Shown one piece after another: positions 22,731-33,786 of a DNA stretch of 64,000 bases. Origin of the DNA: Exophiala sp. HKRS030. Lineage: Eukaryota; Ascomycota; Eurotiomycetes; Chaetothyriales; Herpotrichiellaceae. Where the stretch lies: NCBI GenBank assembly GCA_023897205.1, contig JAHWDD010000004.1, forward strand, positions 5,580,001 to 5,644,000. The letters are read 5' to 3'. The position numbers and the translations under genes were made by a program. A model generated the notes under the pieces. That model saw nothing but the letters and a program-made list of their open reading frames with translations. It searched no databases and was not told where the DNA came from. The stretch's first letter is position 1. Each line of letters opens with the position of its first letter.

Positions 22731-25446
22731 ATGGTGGGAAAGAGCGGTTTCAAGGTCGTCATTGCCGGCGGCAGCATAGCCGGCTTGACACTGGCAAACA
22801 TGTTGCAGCTCTATGACATTGACTTCATTGTCCTCGAAGCGTGGAACGACATCGCACCACAAGTCGGCGCCAGTATTGGCTTGTTACCCCACGGCAATAG
22901 AATCCTCGACCAACTGGGTTTGTTTCAAAAGGTTCTGGATCTATGTCCTCCACTCGACTCGTTTCATTTCCGCGACAAGACTGGTGAGATCATCTGCGAG
23001 TTTCGTGGGATGGAGAAGTCCATGTACGAAAGGTGAGAACTTTGATCCGGGGATTTTGTCTGGCAGCAATCTAATTTGGTCGACCAATAGGCACGGCTAT
23101 CCAATTACTTTCCTGGATCGACAGATGGTTCTCCAAGTTCTTTATGAGAATATCAAGGACAAGAGCAAGGTTCTCACTAGCAAGAAAGTCGAAAAGGTCG
23201 AATTGACCGAGAATGGTGTTATCGTGAAAACTTCCGACAAGAGTTTTTACGAAGGTGACATCCTCATCGGGGCTGATGGCATCCACAGCACTGTGAGAGA
23301 GGAGATGTGGAAGATTGGCCACAAGTTCACTCCAGGCTGGTTCCCTCCTAATGAACATAATGGTGAGTGGTGTCCTGAAAATTCACAGCAGTTTGTCAAA
23401 GGCCTACCAACTGATATCTTGGTCATCACGAACAGACGTACCTTGCGATTATGGTTGTATTTTCGGAATTTCCAATCCGTGTAAAAGCATCGAACCCGGT
23501 GCGTCGAACTCGGTGTTTCGCAAACACGATTCTTATATCATCAACGGCGGTCCCGGCGGTCGTGTCTACTGGTTTTACTTCTTCAAACTCCCTAAGACCG
23601 CCTATGGAGATGAGATCCCAACTTATACCAGAGAAGACGAAGAGACACTCATGAGATTGCGTGAAAACGATGATATTACCCCAACTTTGAAGTTCAAAGA
23701 ACTTCTCGACAAGAGAATCACATCTAGACTCTTGCCTTTGCAAGAATATGTCTTCAAACAGTGGTACTACAAACGTATCATCACCATTGGGGACTCGGCG
23801 CACAAGGTATGTATTCCATTTTATCGGAATCAAGATCCCAATACGGTCTAGCATCTGATATCTTGAACCAGTTCCACCCGATTGCCGGCCATGGTGGTAA
23901 TGCTGCCATAGAGTCAGCAACTACCTTGATCAACGCTCTCCGCGAACAATTGACGAAATCTCGAGGCCGTAAACCGACCTTAGAGCAGATCGAGTACGCG
24001 TTCTCCAAGACGCAAGACACACGACACGAAAGAGCCTCTTCTCTCAAATGCCATTCCCATGAACAGCAACGTACTGAATCACTTGACACACCCTTTCATC
24101 AACTCATCGCTTTCTATCTCTTGCCAAGAACTGATGTCGAGGATGTAACGTTCAACTTCTCTCGTAACATGCCACTCGCCGAAAAGCTTGACAACCCAAA
24201 GATCGCCCCTAAGCCTCGCTTAGTGCCGTACAAGGACGAATTGTTGAGCGAACCCAAATCGCGAGGTGCGAAGACGTGGTGGTTCATCGCCTTTTATCTT
24301 TCAGTCGCCGCCCTTGTCCACTACGGAATGTGGATTCGGTCGGCACATTATGGACTCGACGTTCATTTTGGATCCGTCATCACTACAGGCAAATTTCGCT
24401 ACGACCCAACTTTCCCTCTGAAGCGCAGATACACTGGTATCCAATTCGTCGATGACTATCTGGTTTTCCTAGCCGTTGCGTACATGCCGGGTTTGAATAA
24501 TTGGGACAAGAACTTCGGGACCCTTCAGATGTATTTCCTCGGAATGCTTGTGCAACCTATTGCGGTATGGTCAGTTGAGGCATTCCGCAAGCGTAATGCA
24601 CTGACGCCTGTGTCACTGTGAGTGTTTCCTAACGTCTATTCTTCTTGCAAGTTTGGTGTGGATAGCTTTGGCTAACTAAGAATCTTTCTTTGCACCAGCA
24701 TCACCATTTGGCTCGGTCTAGTACAATGGGCTGGTGTTGGCATCTACATGCCAATCTATTACGCCGCATACACATTCATTTCCGATGTCGAGACTTATTG
24801 GTGGCCATTGAACCGAGAAGTCCCCATCCAATATGCGGCGACTCTTCTGTGGACCAACATCATCTCATATGTCCTGCCAACGGCGCTGATGTTCACTCCT
24901 TGGACAAGCCCATACCTAATTCAGAACTTCGAGGCTCTGTGGCAAATCGCGCCCGTTGTGCTACCCACCATCGCGACTATCGCTGGCACTATCTACGCCG
25001 TGAGCAATAACATTAAGCCCGTATCGCGGAGAGCCCAGGACACATTCCCTGATCTCTCAAAGTTGAAGACTATCTACGTTGTCACTGGTCTTCTCGGAGT
25101 GCTGCTGCACATCTACATGATCGTGAAGATCATCTCATCACCAGATCTTACCCTGAAATCGGTCTTTTGGCCTGATTTCAGCGCCAAGCAGAAGGATCTC
25201 GGTGAGGGCATCCACGCCTTGTTCCTCGCCGACTTCTGGGGTTTCTATCTCGCTAGCTACGGATGGCTGTGCATGGCCGTCTGGGACTTGAAGCGAGTCG
25301 GCCGCACCGCCGTCGATGTTGGAACTGCTTCGGCCCTGATCGCTCTGTCGAGTCTCATCGTTGGACCAGGCGCCACTATGTCCGCCGTCTGGTACTGGAG
25401 AGAAAATGCGCTTGCCAAGACAGGCTTCGCTAAAGGCCTGATCTAA
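22731..25446 (+). CDS. FAD-dependent monooxygenase fused to a C-terminal polytopic membrane domain
   Basis: Five exons: 22731-23032, 23091-23362, 23436-23806, 23872-24617, 24699-25446, giving 812 aa; every junction is in phase with GT-AG signals. Residues 1 to about 440 form a group-A flavin monooxygenase: a VVIAGGSIAGL dinucleotide fold at 9-19, the Arg/DG region GADGIHSTVRE, and the second FAD motif GDSAHKFHPIAGHGGN at about 310-325 (split by intron 3). From about residue 450 there are about seven or eight hydrophobic segments (TWWFIAFYLSVAAL..., ITIWLGLVQWAGV..., VVLPTIATIAGTIYA..., IYVVTGLLGVLLHIY...). This resembles PaxM/AtmM-type epoxidases of fungal meroterpenoid routes in its catalytic half, but those lack such a long membrane half. 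The enzyme is probably membrane-anchored and acts on a lipophilic substrate. Substrate unknown. Confidence 0.82.
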
Positions 25447-26734
25447 GGTCTTGATCATTATAGATGATTGAGAAGCGAACAGGCAGGAGGAAAAGAGATT
25501 CCCGTGGCCGCTGAGGTGTCAGGGCAGAATGCATGGTCTGCAATGGAGGCAGGCAAATCTGCTGTCTTCAGACATCTTCTTATTGATGCAGGGTTGGGCA
25601 TTCAATTGAATGTGCTCAATAAGATTCTATCAATTAGCAGGCATTGCCGGCAGGATCTTCACCTGGAGAAAAGTCTAAACATGACTCTAAGAGTGTTCTG
25701 TTCGACGAAAGGACGTGCAAGGCTTTTGGAAGAAGGAACAAGTGTAAGGATATATTTTATATACCTGCGTTAAGATTATTTGCAGTTTATTTTACCTCCA
25801 CATACACCATGATTTACACCACGCTGAGATCCCAAGTATGAAGATGAAAAATGATATATCAGAGTATTGAACGACTTCGCCAACCATCGCATTAGACCTT
25901 GGAGTTGTGATACCAAACACCTTACATTGACAAGCGCAGATGCTAGAAGATTGGTTGAATGATCCAAAGCAATTAGAGAACTACATTCCCCGCCTCCCCT
26001 GATGTCATGTTGGTCGGCAAGAAATCGCAATTCGAGATCACTCTGGTCTCGTGTTGTCATCTCCTTGACCAAGTGTTTGCACTCACCCAAATATAGGCTT
26101 TTGCGTGAGAGAGGCTTTGCTCAATGTAGGGAGGGACTCAAGATATAGCAGGACGGAAAACAGCTGCTGTCGAACACATTGCAAAGACAGTGAAGGCTGG
26201 GGCGTCGGCGCCTCTTAATGCCCAATTCTGGAGCTCATGCCTTGTTAGTCGATACGAAGTGACCTGGAGTTCAAAGATTGTCATGAGCTGGATCGCACAG
26301 TCCAAATTCAGCCGATACGTCCGGATTTGTAGATCTGGACCTTGGAGGACGGCGATTGCACATCTTTCTTGGTCTCATAGCAAACTCAATTCTTCGTTGT
26401 TCAGATGACGTGACTCTGTTCAGGCGCGAGTCTGGAAGTCCAGAAATCCGAGATTGGGCGATTTGTACGTCCCGAGCCTCCAGCGAAAAATAGGTCTAGC
26501 CTTATCGCAGAAGTGCGTATCTCGGAGAGGCAGTGATAGCCTTGGCAATCGAAGAAAGAATTCACTGATATGCAGCCCTGCATTTTATGTAGATCTAGGC
26601 TCTGTAGGTTGACAACTTGGTAGAAATTCGTGGCGCCATTTTATGAAGCCGGTATAGTAGACCTTGAAAAAAATCAAGTCTAACCACCTATGTCGTGGCT
26701 GATGCCTAGACTCCAGCCTTGCGCTTCCATATTG
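25447..26734. other. Intergenic between convergent genes, 1.29 kb
   Basis: Holds the 3' ends of the monooxygenase (+) and the zinc-cluster regulator (-). AT-rich near 25740-25860. No gene recognised. Confidence 0.5.
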
Positions 26735-29058
26735 CTAGAGACAAGGATCACAAAGGTCGTTTGTTATTGGTTGAAGGCCTTCACAGAAAAGCATGGCGAA
26801 AGGGCCGGTTGAGAACATATCGTCCATGTTCCTAGAGAAAAATCCATTTGGGGCTGATTCCATATCACCTGTCCACAATGCGGCGTCCGAATGTCCCATT
26901 GGGTCAAATCCCATTCCAACCATGTTCGATTCGGCATTACTCATCTGTGTCTGGGCGTTTGTGGGTTGCTGTGACGCCAATGTTGATGTTACTTCACCTA
27001 AATTGGCCGGGTGAAACAGGCTGTTTGACAGAGGGTATCCTTCGCTTACATGTCTGAGAGTATGTAGCATGCGTTTGGTGATTGGGAAATGTGGCTGGAC
27101 TGATTCTAATGTCTTGATCAGTAATCTGATCCAGTCTACGTCGCGTTGTTGCAGATTGCCATTGTTGGAATTTTGGTTGAAGTATTTGATCAATCCGGTT
27201 GCAGCAACGATGGCGTTGTCTAACATGATGGAAGGGATTTTGTCCACACCAAAAACTTCTCGATAGGTGACAACAAGCCGAGCAATACGTAGCGAGTATC
27301 GATAGATCTCGCGACCACAGCTTTCGGAAGTAAAATCGTGATCCATATTTTCATCCATTTGCCACAGCTTTCGCTTCTGTGGGTTCGAAGACAGATCAAA
27401 TGCCTTATTTAGGAGGATTTGGACTTTACAATACTGAGTGTGAAGACCATATCCAGCCATGTTCAGGTTTGTCAATCGAGTTTCGTCGTAGTTTAACTCC
27501 GGGCCGACGTTGTCGTACCAGTGTTGTAGCTGTGACATGAGCTTCGGCAAGGAGAATGAGACCTTCGAATGTGCTGCTTCTCGATTGTTCAAAATATGCG
27601 AGACCTCTGCCATGGGAACACATAAACCCAGCCAGGCATTCAACAGTGGAGAGTCGCACGGAAGCTTTTGTTGACACCGTAAAGCAGCAACCTCCATGAT
27701 TGATTTAGGAATAGAGCTTGGTCTCCCCAAATACAATGTCCATACACCTTCATAGACGATGCATGAAGCAAGGAGAGCGTAGGCCAAATTGCTCTCGATG
27801 GTTGTTGGTTCCAGCTGCTGTGTGGGGGTCGTGGCTACCATGGATATTGCGTGCAACCCCAGGTCTGAGACCATTCGACATGCCATACCTGGAAATGTTA
27901 ACAACGTATACTGTCCATATTCTATGATTGGCCTGCAGGCATAACTCACCACAAAACATCCATCCTATCCTGTCATTCCCATATGAGACTTCATACTCAC
28001 TTAGCAAGAGTAATGCTTGCAGGGAAGCTGGAGTCGGTTCTTGCAAAGCGTTTAGAATCTCAGACTTGGCCAATTGCAAGTATTCTTGTCCAAGGGCTCG
28101 AACAGCGATTGACGTAGCGAGACGTGTGGCACATGCCAAAATTGCGTTCTCAAGAAGACCACAATACCATGGTGATGGAATACCTTGCTTTTGATGGGCC
28201 AAGAAATTCTCCTTGTTGACAACGTCGACCCAGAGTGTTTGGTAATTGAAGAAAGAATGGATCAAATGAGTTTTGAGATGCTGTGAATTGGCATCCAGAC
28301 CAATATCTAACGTGTTGGATTGGTTTTCCAGGAAGTCTCGTGGTCGATCAAGTGGAGTTCCTACGTGAGGATGAGATGTTGAACCAAAAAATCCAGATAA
28401 ATCCTCCGGGGATTTCTCCCGAGTAAGTCCTGCATTCTTGACTATGGGTGAAATTGTCAGACGTTGTTCTACTGGAGGTGTCAAAGGCCGAGACTGCCAG
28501 CGTTGGATATCGTGCGAAACCTGGCGCGTGTCGCTCCCGGGTGACTGAGATGTGCTACATTTGAATCATCAGCGACAACGATAAGCGCTTCTCCGTTTCT
28601 ATAGTGTTGACGTACCGCTGCAACGAGGATGAGTCGTTTGCGGAGCCACTTTCTTGTGGATTGCCAGTATGTGAAGTTGCTACTTCATGCTCACCATTTG
28701 ACTGTGCAAGAGCTTCCAGTTGACGAATTCGTTGCTGAAGTTCCTCGACCTGCTTCCAGGAGACCGATCTGGCCAGATCAGAAACAACCAATTGAGCTGG
28801 ACAGTCGAGACAAACCTTCTGCCGTCCGAAGAGGAGTCAAAAAAACATTCATGGCCACCCCGTTGGCATGGGAGGCAGGACTGGCCTTGTTCCAGAAATT
28901 GAGCATTACACTGGTGATTTTTGGTTAGTAGTCATCAAGTCAGACAGAGCAAGTTTTGCCACCTTGACTTTTCGTAGCCTACATTGTTGACAAGCGATCG
29001 AGGCTCGAGATCTCGAAGTCACACCCGGGGCAGACGTGCCGTCCTTGTCAGCCACCAT
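26735..29058 (-). CDS. Zn(II)2Cys6 transcription factor with fungal-specific TF domain (one apparent frameshift)
   Basis: Regulator of about 716 aa on the minus strand. Exons 29058-28963, 28910-28616, 28554-27950, 27888-26735; introns have GT-AG ends and the first carries an ACTAAC branch. Start ATG 29058. Zinc cluster at residues 23-54: CQQC and RLRKVK before intron 1, then Cys33, CLPC and the sixth Cys54 after it. It is followed by a short coiled coil (VEELQQRIRQLEALA) and the middle TF domain, including GMACRMVSDLGLH. After the zinc cluster the frame must shift by one missing base somewhere in 28791-28836; adding an A in CTCAATTGG near 28792 gives a natural STVQL-LVVSDLARS join. Located at the edge of the catabolic gene group, so it is a candidate local regulator; that is inference. 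Confidence 0.82.
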
Positions 29059-29964
29059 GAGCCAGGTGTTTGGAAATGCAGAGCTCGCACGGGCTTTGAT
29101 GAAAATTTGTTGGCGACGCCGACCACTGTGACAGAAACAGCGAGCTCTGATGATATCCCGAGTATCGGAATATCCGAATCTACTGGTGGATGATGCTTTG
29201 GCGCTGTAATCATTCAAGACGTGTGATCTTGATTGTGCAAATACACCGAGAACTCCCGCAAGGTGAAAATTCCATCAAGTCAGCGAGGGAGTGAACTTGG
29301 GACGTTTGGCACTGGAGGGGCTTGCTACTCCCTTTGCAGGCTAGAGAATTCCAGTCTGCGGGGGTTTCCCACACGCCCGCAGTTGCTCCACAGTCCAACG
29401 AGCCCTAACTGGAGTTTGCGTCTTCTCAGCTGGGGGTTTGAGGAGGCGGTCGATGCGATCGACTCAGAAAGTGGAAAGGTCATGGCATTGGACGTCAAGG
29501 GGCCAATTATTTCCAGCCAAAATTACACGTCGCTAAGCTTCACAGGGGCACTTACCCTGAATCGTCAAGTACCTCTCAAGGACAAGTTGACATCTTACCG
29601 GTCACACCAGAGAAACCTGGAACAGGATACGATCAGTGTGGCTCGACTCGAGCTCACCATCTAGCAGCTGAAGGTCCAGAGGCGCAAAGTTGTAAAATCT
29701 TTGCCGTCTAACACACAATGTTGGATCATAATTGGGTCACACGCAATAGGCGAGCGGATTCTCACACGAAGAATAGTGTACTTGATTTCGAGTTCATGAT
29801 AGGTATCATCGCACCTAAGTGGTACCTTTTGACCTCGGCTAACTATTTTATCCTTGATCGTCGAGACCCTGGCCTTGATAGGCTGAGTAGGTTGCCGGTC
29901 AAACCACCACGTAGCGTTCAAGCACTAAATGACAGAACTTGATGCAGAAGGAGGCGTACTGTCT
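29059..29964. other. Upstream region of the zinc-cluster gene
   Basis: The regulator's frame stays open to about 29217 without another ATG. The remainder has no supported gene. Confidence 0.45.
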
Positions 29965-30428
29965 TCATGTCTCTCTCCATAATCTAAGATATAAGGAATA
30001 CCGATGGTGAGCCATAATATTGGAGCAACAGTCGTGTGATTTCAGTATTTCATCGCTGTTGCTGTAAAACATTGACGAAGACGAAAGGTGTCTGTTTGCA
30101 GAAGTGCTAGAATCCGCCTGTTCCAACGCAGGGTAAGACATGACGATGTATAAATTAAGACCCGAGATACGTAGCAAATCGACAGCCTGAGGAACAGCTC
30201 AATGATCATTTTGTGGAGAGAAATTACTGACAAAACACGCCACATCATTCGGTCATACCATGTCCATCCACTGGGTTCATACCAAGGCTGTTCGTTCGTC
30301 AAATATCTTTCGCACAGATCTACAAGCTTGCCACTCATTCTTCGTTGGTCACGGCCATTTGCCCATAGTGGTAAGTGAAAAGTCATAGCCGATTCATTTA
30401 CCGAGGGAATAGAAATATTGACATTCAT
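29965..30428 (-). CDS. Weak candidate: small hypothetical gene, two exons
   Basis: ATG at 30428 opens a 67-codon stretch with protein-like composition (WANGRDQRRMSGKLVDLCERYL, cut here for length: LVDLCERYL, EPSGWTWYDRMMW). A possible 41-nt intron 30227-30187 (GTAATT...CTCAG) would join it to AVDLLRISGLNLYIVMSYP and end at 29965. The intron is shorter than its neighbours and lacks a clear branch site, and the unspliced frame is also open to 30042. No family recognised. It could be a gene remnant. Confidence 0.25.
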
Positions 30429-30440
30429 AACCCCGCACAA

Positions 30441-30751
30441 CTACGCAAAAAGCCTATCTGAAACCGTGCTCGACGGAACTGATCCCCAGGTTTCGAGTCA
30501 ATGCCACTGCAAGGTTGGGGAAAAATGTGAATGTCCATTGCCAAGTTGAATCTTCTTGATTCCATGTCTCTCGCTGACCCGTGACCTAACAGTGGGGCGG
30601 TCACTCAGCCATGGTAACGTTGGTGTTACTCGTCGCCCTGCAACTATAAGCTCTTGATTACTTGGTCAACTAGCTCTGCTTAGTATCTGCTTCTGGTGTT
30701 TGGTTTCATGCATGTGACCACTGCTAGCTCAAATATCCATCAAAGAGTGCT
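30441..30751. other. Intergenic, 311 bp
   Basis: Downstream of the AtuA-family gene (minus strand). Nothing recognised. Confidence 0.5.
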
Positions 30752-32742
30752 TCAAGCCACTGAGATGGGATTTTCCAAGAACTGCACAGGTACATCAACG
30801 AACTTGCTTCGCAGGTACTCAGCCACCCCTTTTCCAAGCATGTCGATCCTCGTACTGCTGGCGGCACCTCCGCCTAGGAAGTCCAAAAATCGAAAGTGAA
30901 CTGCCCAGATGTTAGGGAACTCGCAACGCTCGATTGTTGTTCCCTCTCTTAGGTCTTCTCCCATTAGAGCAGTGATACGAGGTATCGTTAGATATGACTG
31001 AAGCCATTTGTACTCTTGTGGACTTCTCACGAATATTCCAACATTGCAATTGTCACCTTTGTCTCCAGACCTACCATGAGCGACCGACCCCAGAGGAGCC
31101 ACCTTTGTGGGACCAAAGACTTCCAGAGGTGTCGGATCTTCAGTCTCACTGCTAGGCCTTTTTCCTGGTGGTGGTCCAGTGATACCGTGGTGAAGTATTG
31201 GGATTTCTTCTCCGTCTAGGACGACTCGATGTGGTAAGGATGTGTACGGGATTATTCCAGGGAAAAGCTCCATGAACATTTTCGGCGACATTGTTCGGAA
31301 ATCCAGCGACATATGGTAACCTAGACTCATCAGGATAATTCAGCGAAGTGGTCCAGCATCACATACCAGCGTAGAATTGCATCCGCAAAGCATAGACATG
31401 TTTTCGAAAGATATGCTCGCTGATATCTTCCTTGTTTCTGGCTTTCACGAGGACACGAAATCCGACCGTGCCCAAGGATTGACGGACAGGATTGACAGCA
31501 GCAGAGCCATGTCTTTCTATACTGATCTCGGTCAAGTTGGTGTCCCGGAAAGCATGCTCGATTTGTTGGCGCATAAACTGCTCCTTAGCATCGAGATCCA
31601 AACCGTTCATATAAAAAGTAGCTTCGGCCTGGTAGCCCCCAATCGCAACAATGATTGCCTTTGTTGTTGCTGGGGGAGGACTTCCAATAGCACCAGTGAC
31701 ACGAACACGATCTTTAATGCCGGTATTGCTGATCACGACATTCGATATATCAGCAGTAACATCGGAATTGATGTACTTGGTGCCTTGTATCTCATAGAGA
31801 AATTGTGCTCGAACATTCATCTCGTCCACGAATCCAGCAGTGCCTGGATGTTTGGTGATAATCACTGATCCGTCGTGAGATATCTCTGTTATCGGAAAGC
31901 CTAGATCGACTAAACCGTCCAGATACGGTCTGACCCCTGAGAAGTTTGCTCCAGTGACGTACGGGCCACATTCAATTAGATCTAGAAACCAAGTTAGTTG
32001 TGTGGCTGTTGCAAAGAATGACTCTATCTTACGCCCAGCAATTAACGCGCCAGCCAACTGATTCCATGCATCATAGGACCAACCATGCCACCATGCTGCC
32101 AGTCCTATCACGGGACTGGCATCAGTGACTCGGCCACAGATGACAATATCTGCACCTTTTCTTAAAGCTTCTACAATTCCCCACGCTCCAATGTAGGCCA
32201 CTCCGCAATAGGGCTTCTTCTCCCAGTCGGCCAACGTGCGGTCCGGATGATCGAGATGAACGATACCACCGAAAGCTTGTTGCTTCGCTGGGTCAACCAC
32301 AATTTCAGAAATGTCATCGCCCAAAACGTAGGCTACTTTCAGATGACTTTGTCCGTGCCTTTTACAGATCTGAATGACCTGCCTGGCGCATTCTGCAGTA
32401 TTCAGAGCTCCTGCATTTGTTACGCATTTGATCTTCTTTTCGGCTATGATATCGATACAGTCGTCAAGTTGTTCCAAAAAGCCAACTTCGTATCCTTTGC
32501 TTGGGTCGTCGTGTTTTCGAATAGCATTCCAGGCGATATTCAATTCCGATAACCAATCACCTGTAATCGCATCCAAAGGACCTTCTTGAACCATACGGAG
32601 CCTATTGATTATATTAACTTTGTGTCTTTGTATCCTTGAGCGTCGTATGAACATACATTGCATAAGGGCAATCCTCCATCGCTCCGGCGACATTGCCGAT
32701 AATTAAGGGTCGTTTCTGCTCTGGTGATAGAGGAGCCGCCAT
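30752..32742 (-). CDS. AtuA-family protein (DUF1446), acyclic terpene utilisation-like
   Basis: 629 aa in three exons: 32742-32657, 32601-31367, 31320-30752 (introns of 55 and 46 nt, both in phase). Start ATG 32742 (MAAPLSPEQKRP) leads into IIGNVAGAMEDCPYAM and then EGPLDAITGDWLSE, the conserved AtuA N-terminus. Other family marks are CVTNAGALN, ADIVICGRVTDASPV and AHGRSGDKGDNCNVGI in the C-terminal AtuA-like domain. In Pseudomonas, atuA belongs to the citronellol/geraniol catabolic operon, though its own biochemical activity is not well defined. Here it lies 1 kb from a divergent BVMO-like gene and near dehydrogenases, which supports a catabolic role in terpenoid or branched-acid breakdown. 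Cellular location is not evident; no signal peptide. Confidence 0.85.
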
Positions 32743-33786
32743 AGTTTTGTAGGAATGTAAACTCTCAGCTCCAACTTAGAATCAATACCTTGGAGGCCTC
32801 AATGGCACAGTCACGTAGTGATATGCTCTAGAAATTCCGAAAAATTGTAATTAGCCTGAGAATAATTCACCTCTCGACAATGAATTGGCGAGAAGTAATG
32901 CCCTTCACGACCTGGAAGTCGGTGCTCTGCCTTTTGACAACTCAAGATTCAGGGATTTTGGTTACTCATGTGATACTGCAGGAGGTCAGAATATTGTGGA
33001 AGAAGACATGCACTAGCTAGGTCGATGTACGTTATTCTAAGAGGCTGTCATCCTAACAGTTATAGTTGCTATTCACAGATATTCAGTGGATACGAACTCG
33101 GAGAATACGGCCATCGAGTCCAGACAAACGCCACACGGCATTGGGCAACTGCACTCGTAGACCTTCCACCCATTGCAAGCTAGGCGTGCATTGGTCCCTC
33201 TGGACGAGATGTAAAGGCGATTACCGAAGTTCTGGAGACAAATTCTAAGAATCCAAATCTCTGCCCAAAACGGGCATTGTCAGTGGCCCCAATAGTTACG
33301 CGTTAGCCCAGTATCCAGAGGCGATTTGTCCTCGGTGTATTGTATCAAGCCTCGGGTGAGGTACCACAGCCAAGAATCTTGAGTTTGAAATACCTGTCTG
33401 GGCTGTCGATATCCGAGAGAATTGTTGTTGAGATGATATGGATCTCTCGGGCTCGGGCATTCCCCGAAGATTATTGCAATATGGCGTGAGGGTGGGAAAC
33501 TAAGCTCCCGAAGACTTCGCACTGGATTCCACGCAGCAAAGGTCCCGACAAACGGCAAATGTCAGCTAGTGCAATGGATACCCGGCCCGACCTTGGAGAG
33601 ACAGGCAAACGGGAGAATACCCCACAGTGTCCCAGGCTGAGCCACGACTCCGCGGCAATACCAAAGAGGTATGGCTGCTTTTCATTCTGATAGCCGGAGT
33701 CGGTTGACATTATATCCCCAAGCAAAGCACTTCCTACAGATTGTTACATACCTTCTATCGAACACGCAGGGATTACAATTTTCGCT
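32743..33786. promoter_or_regulatory. Divergent promoter region between the AtuA and BVMO-like genes
   Basis: 1.04 kb shared upstream region. It holds a perfect 8-bp inverted repeat with CGG-type ends (separate entry). No coding region recognised. Confidence 0.5.
33413..33450. promoter_or_regulatory. Inverted repeat CCGAGAGA-N22-TCTCTCGG, candidate zinc-cluster binding site
   Basis: Perfect 8-bp arms at 33413-33420 and 33443-33450, each ending in a CCG/CGG triplet, about 340 bp upstream of the BVMO-like ATG. Zn2Cys6 dimers bind CGG-type triplets in inverted or everted order. The 22-nt spacer is long for this class, so the assignment is tentative. Confidence 0.35.

Noticed and set aside
29233..29664. 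143-codon plus-strand ORF upstream of the zinc-cluster gene
   Set aside because: No recognisable motif and composition typical of non-coding sequence; likely promoter DNA.
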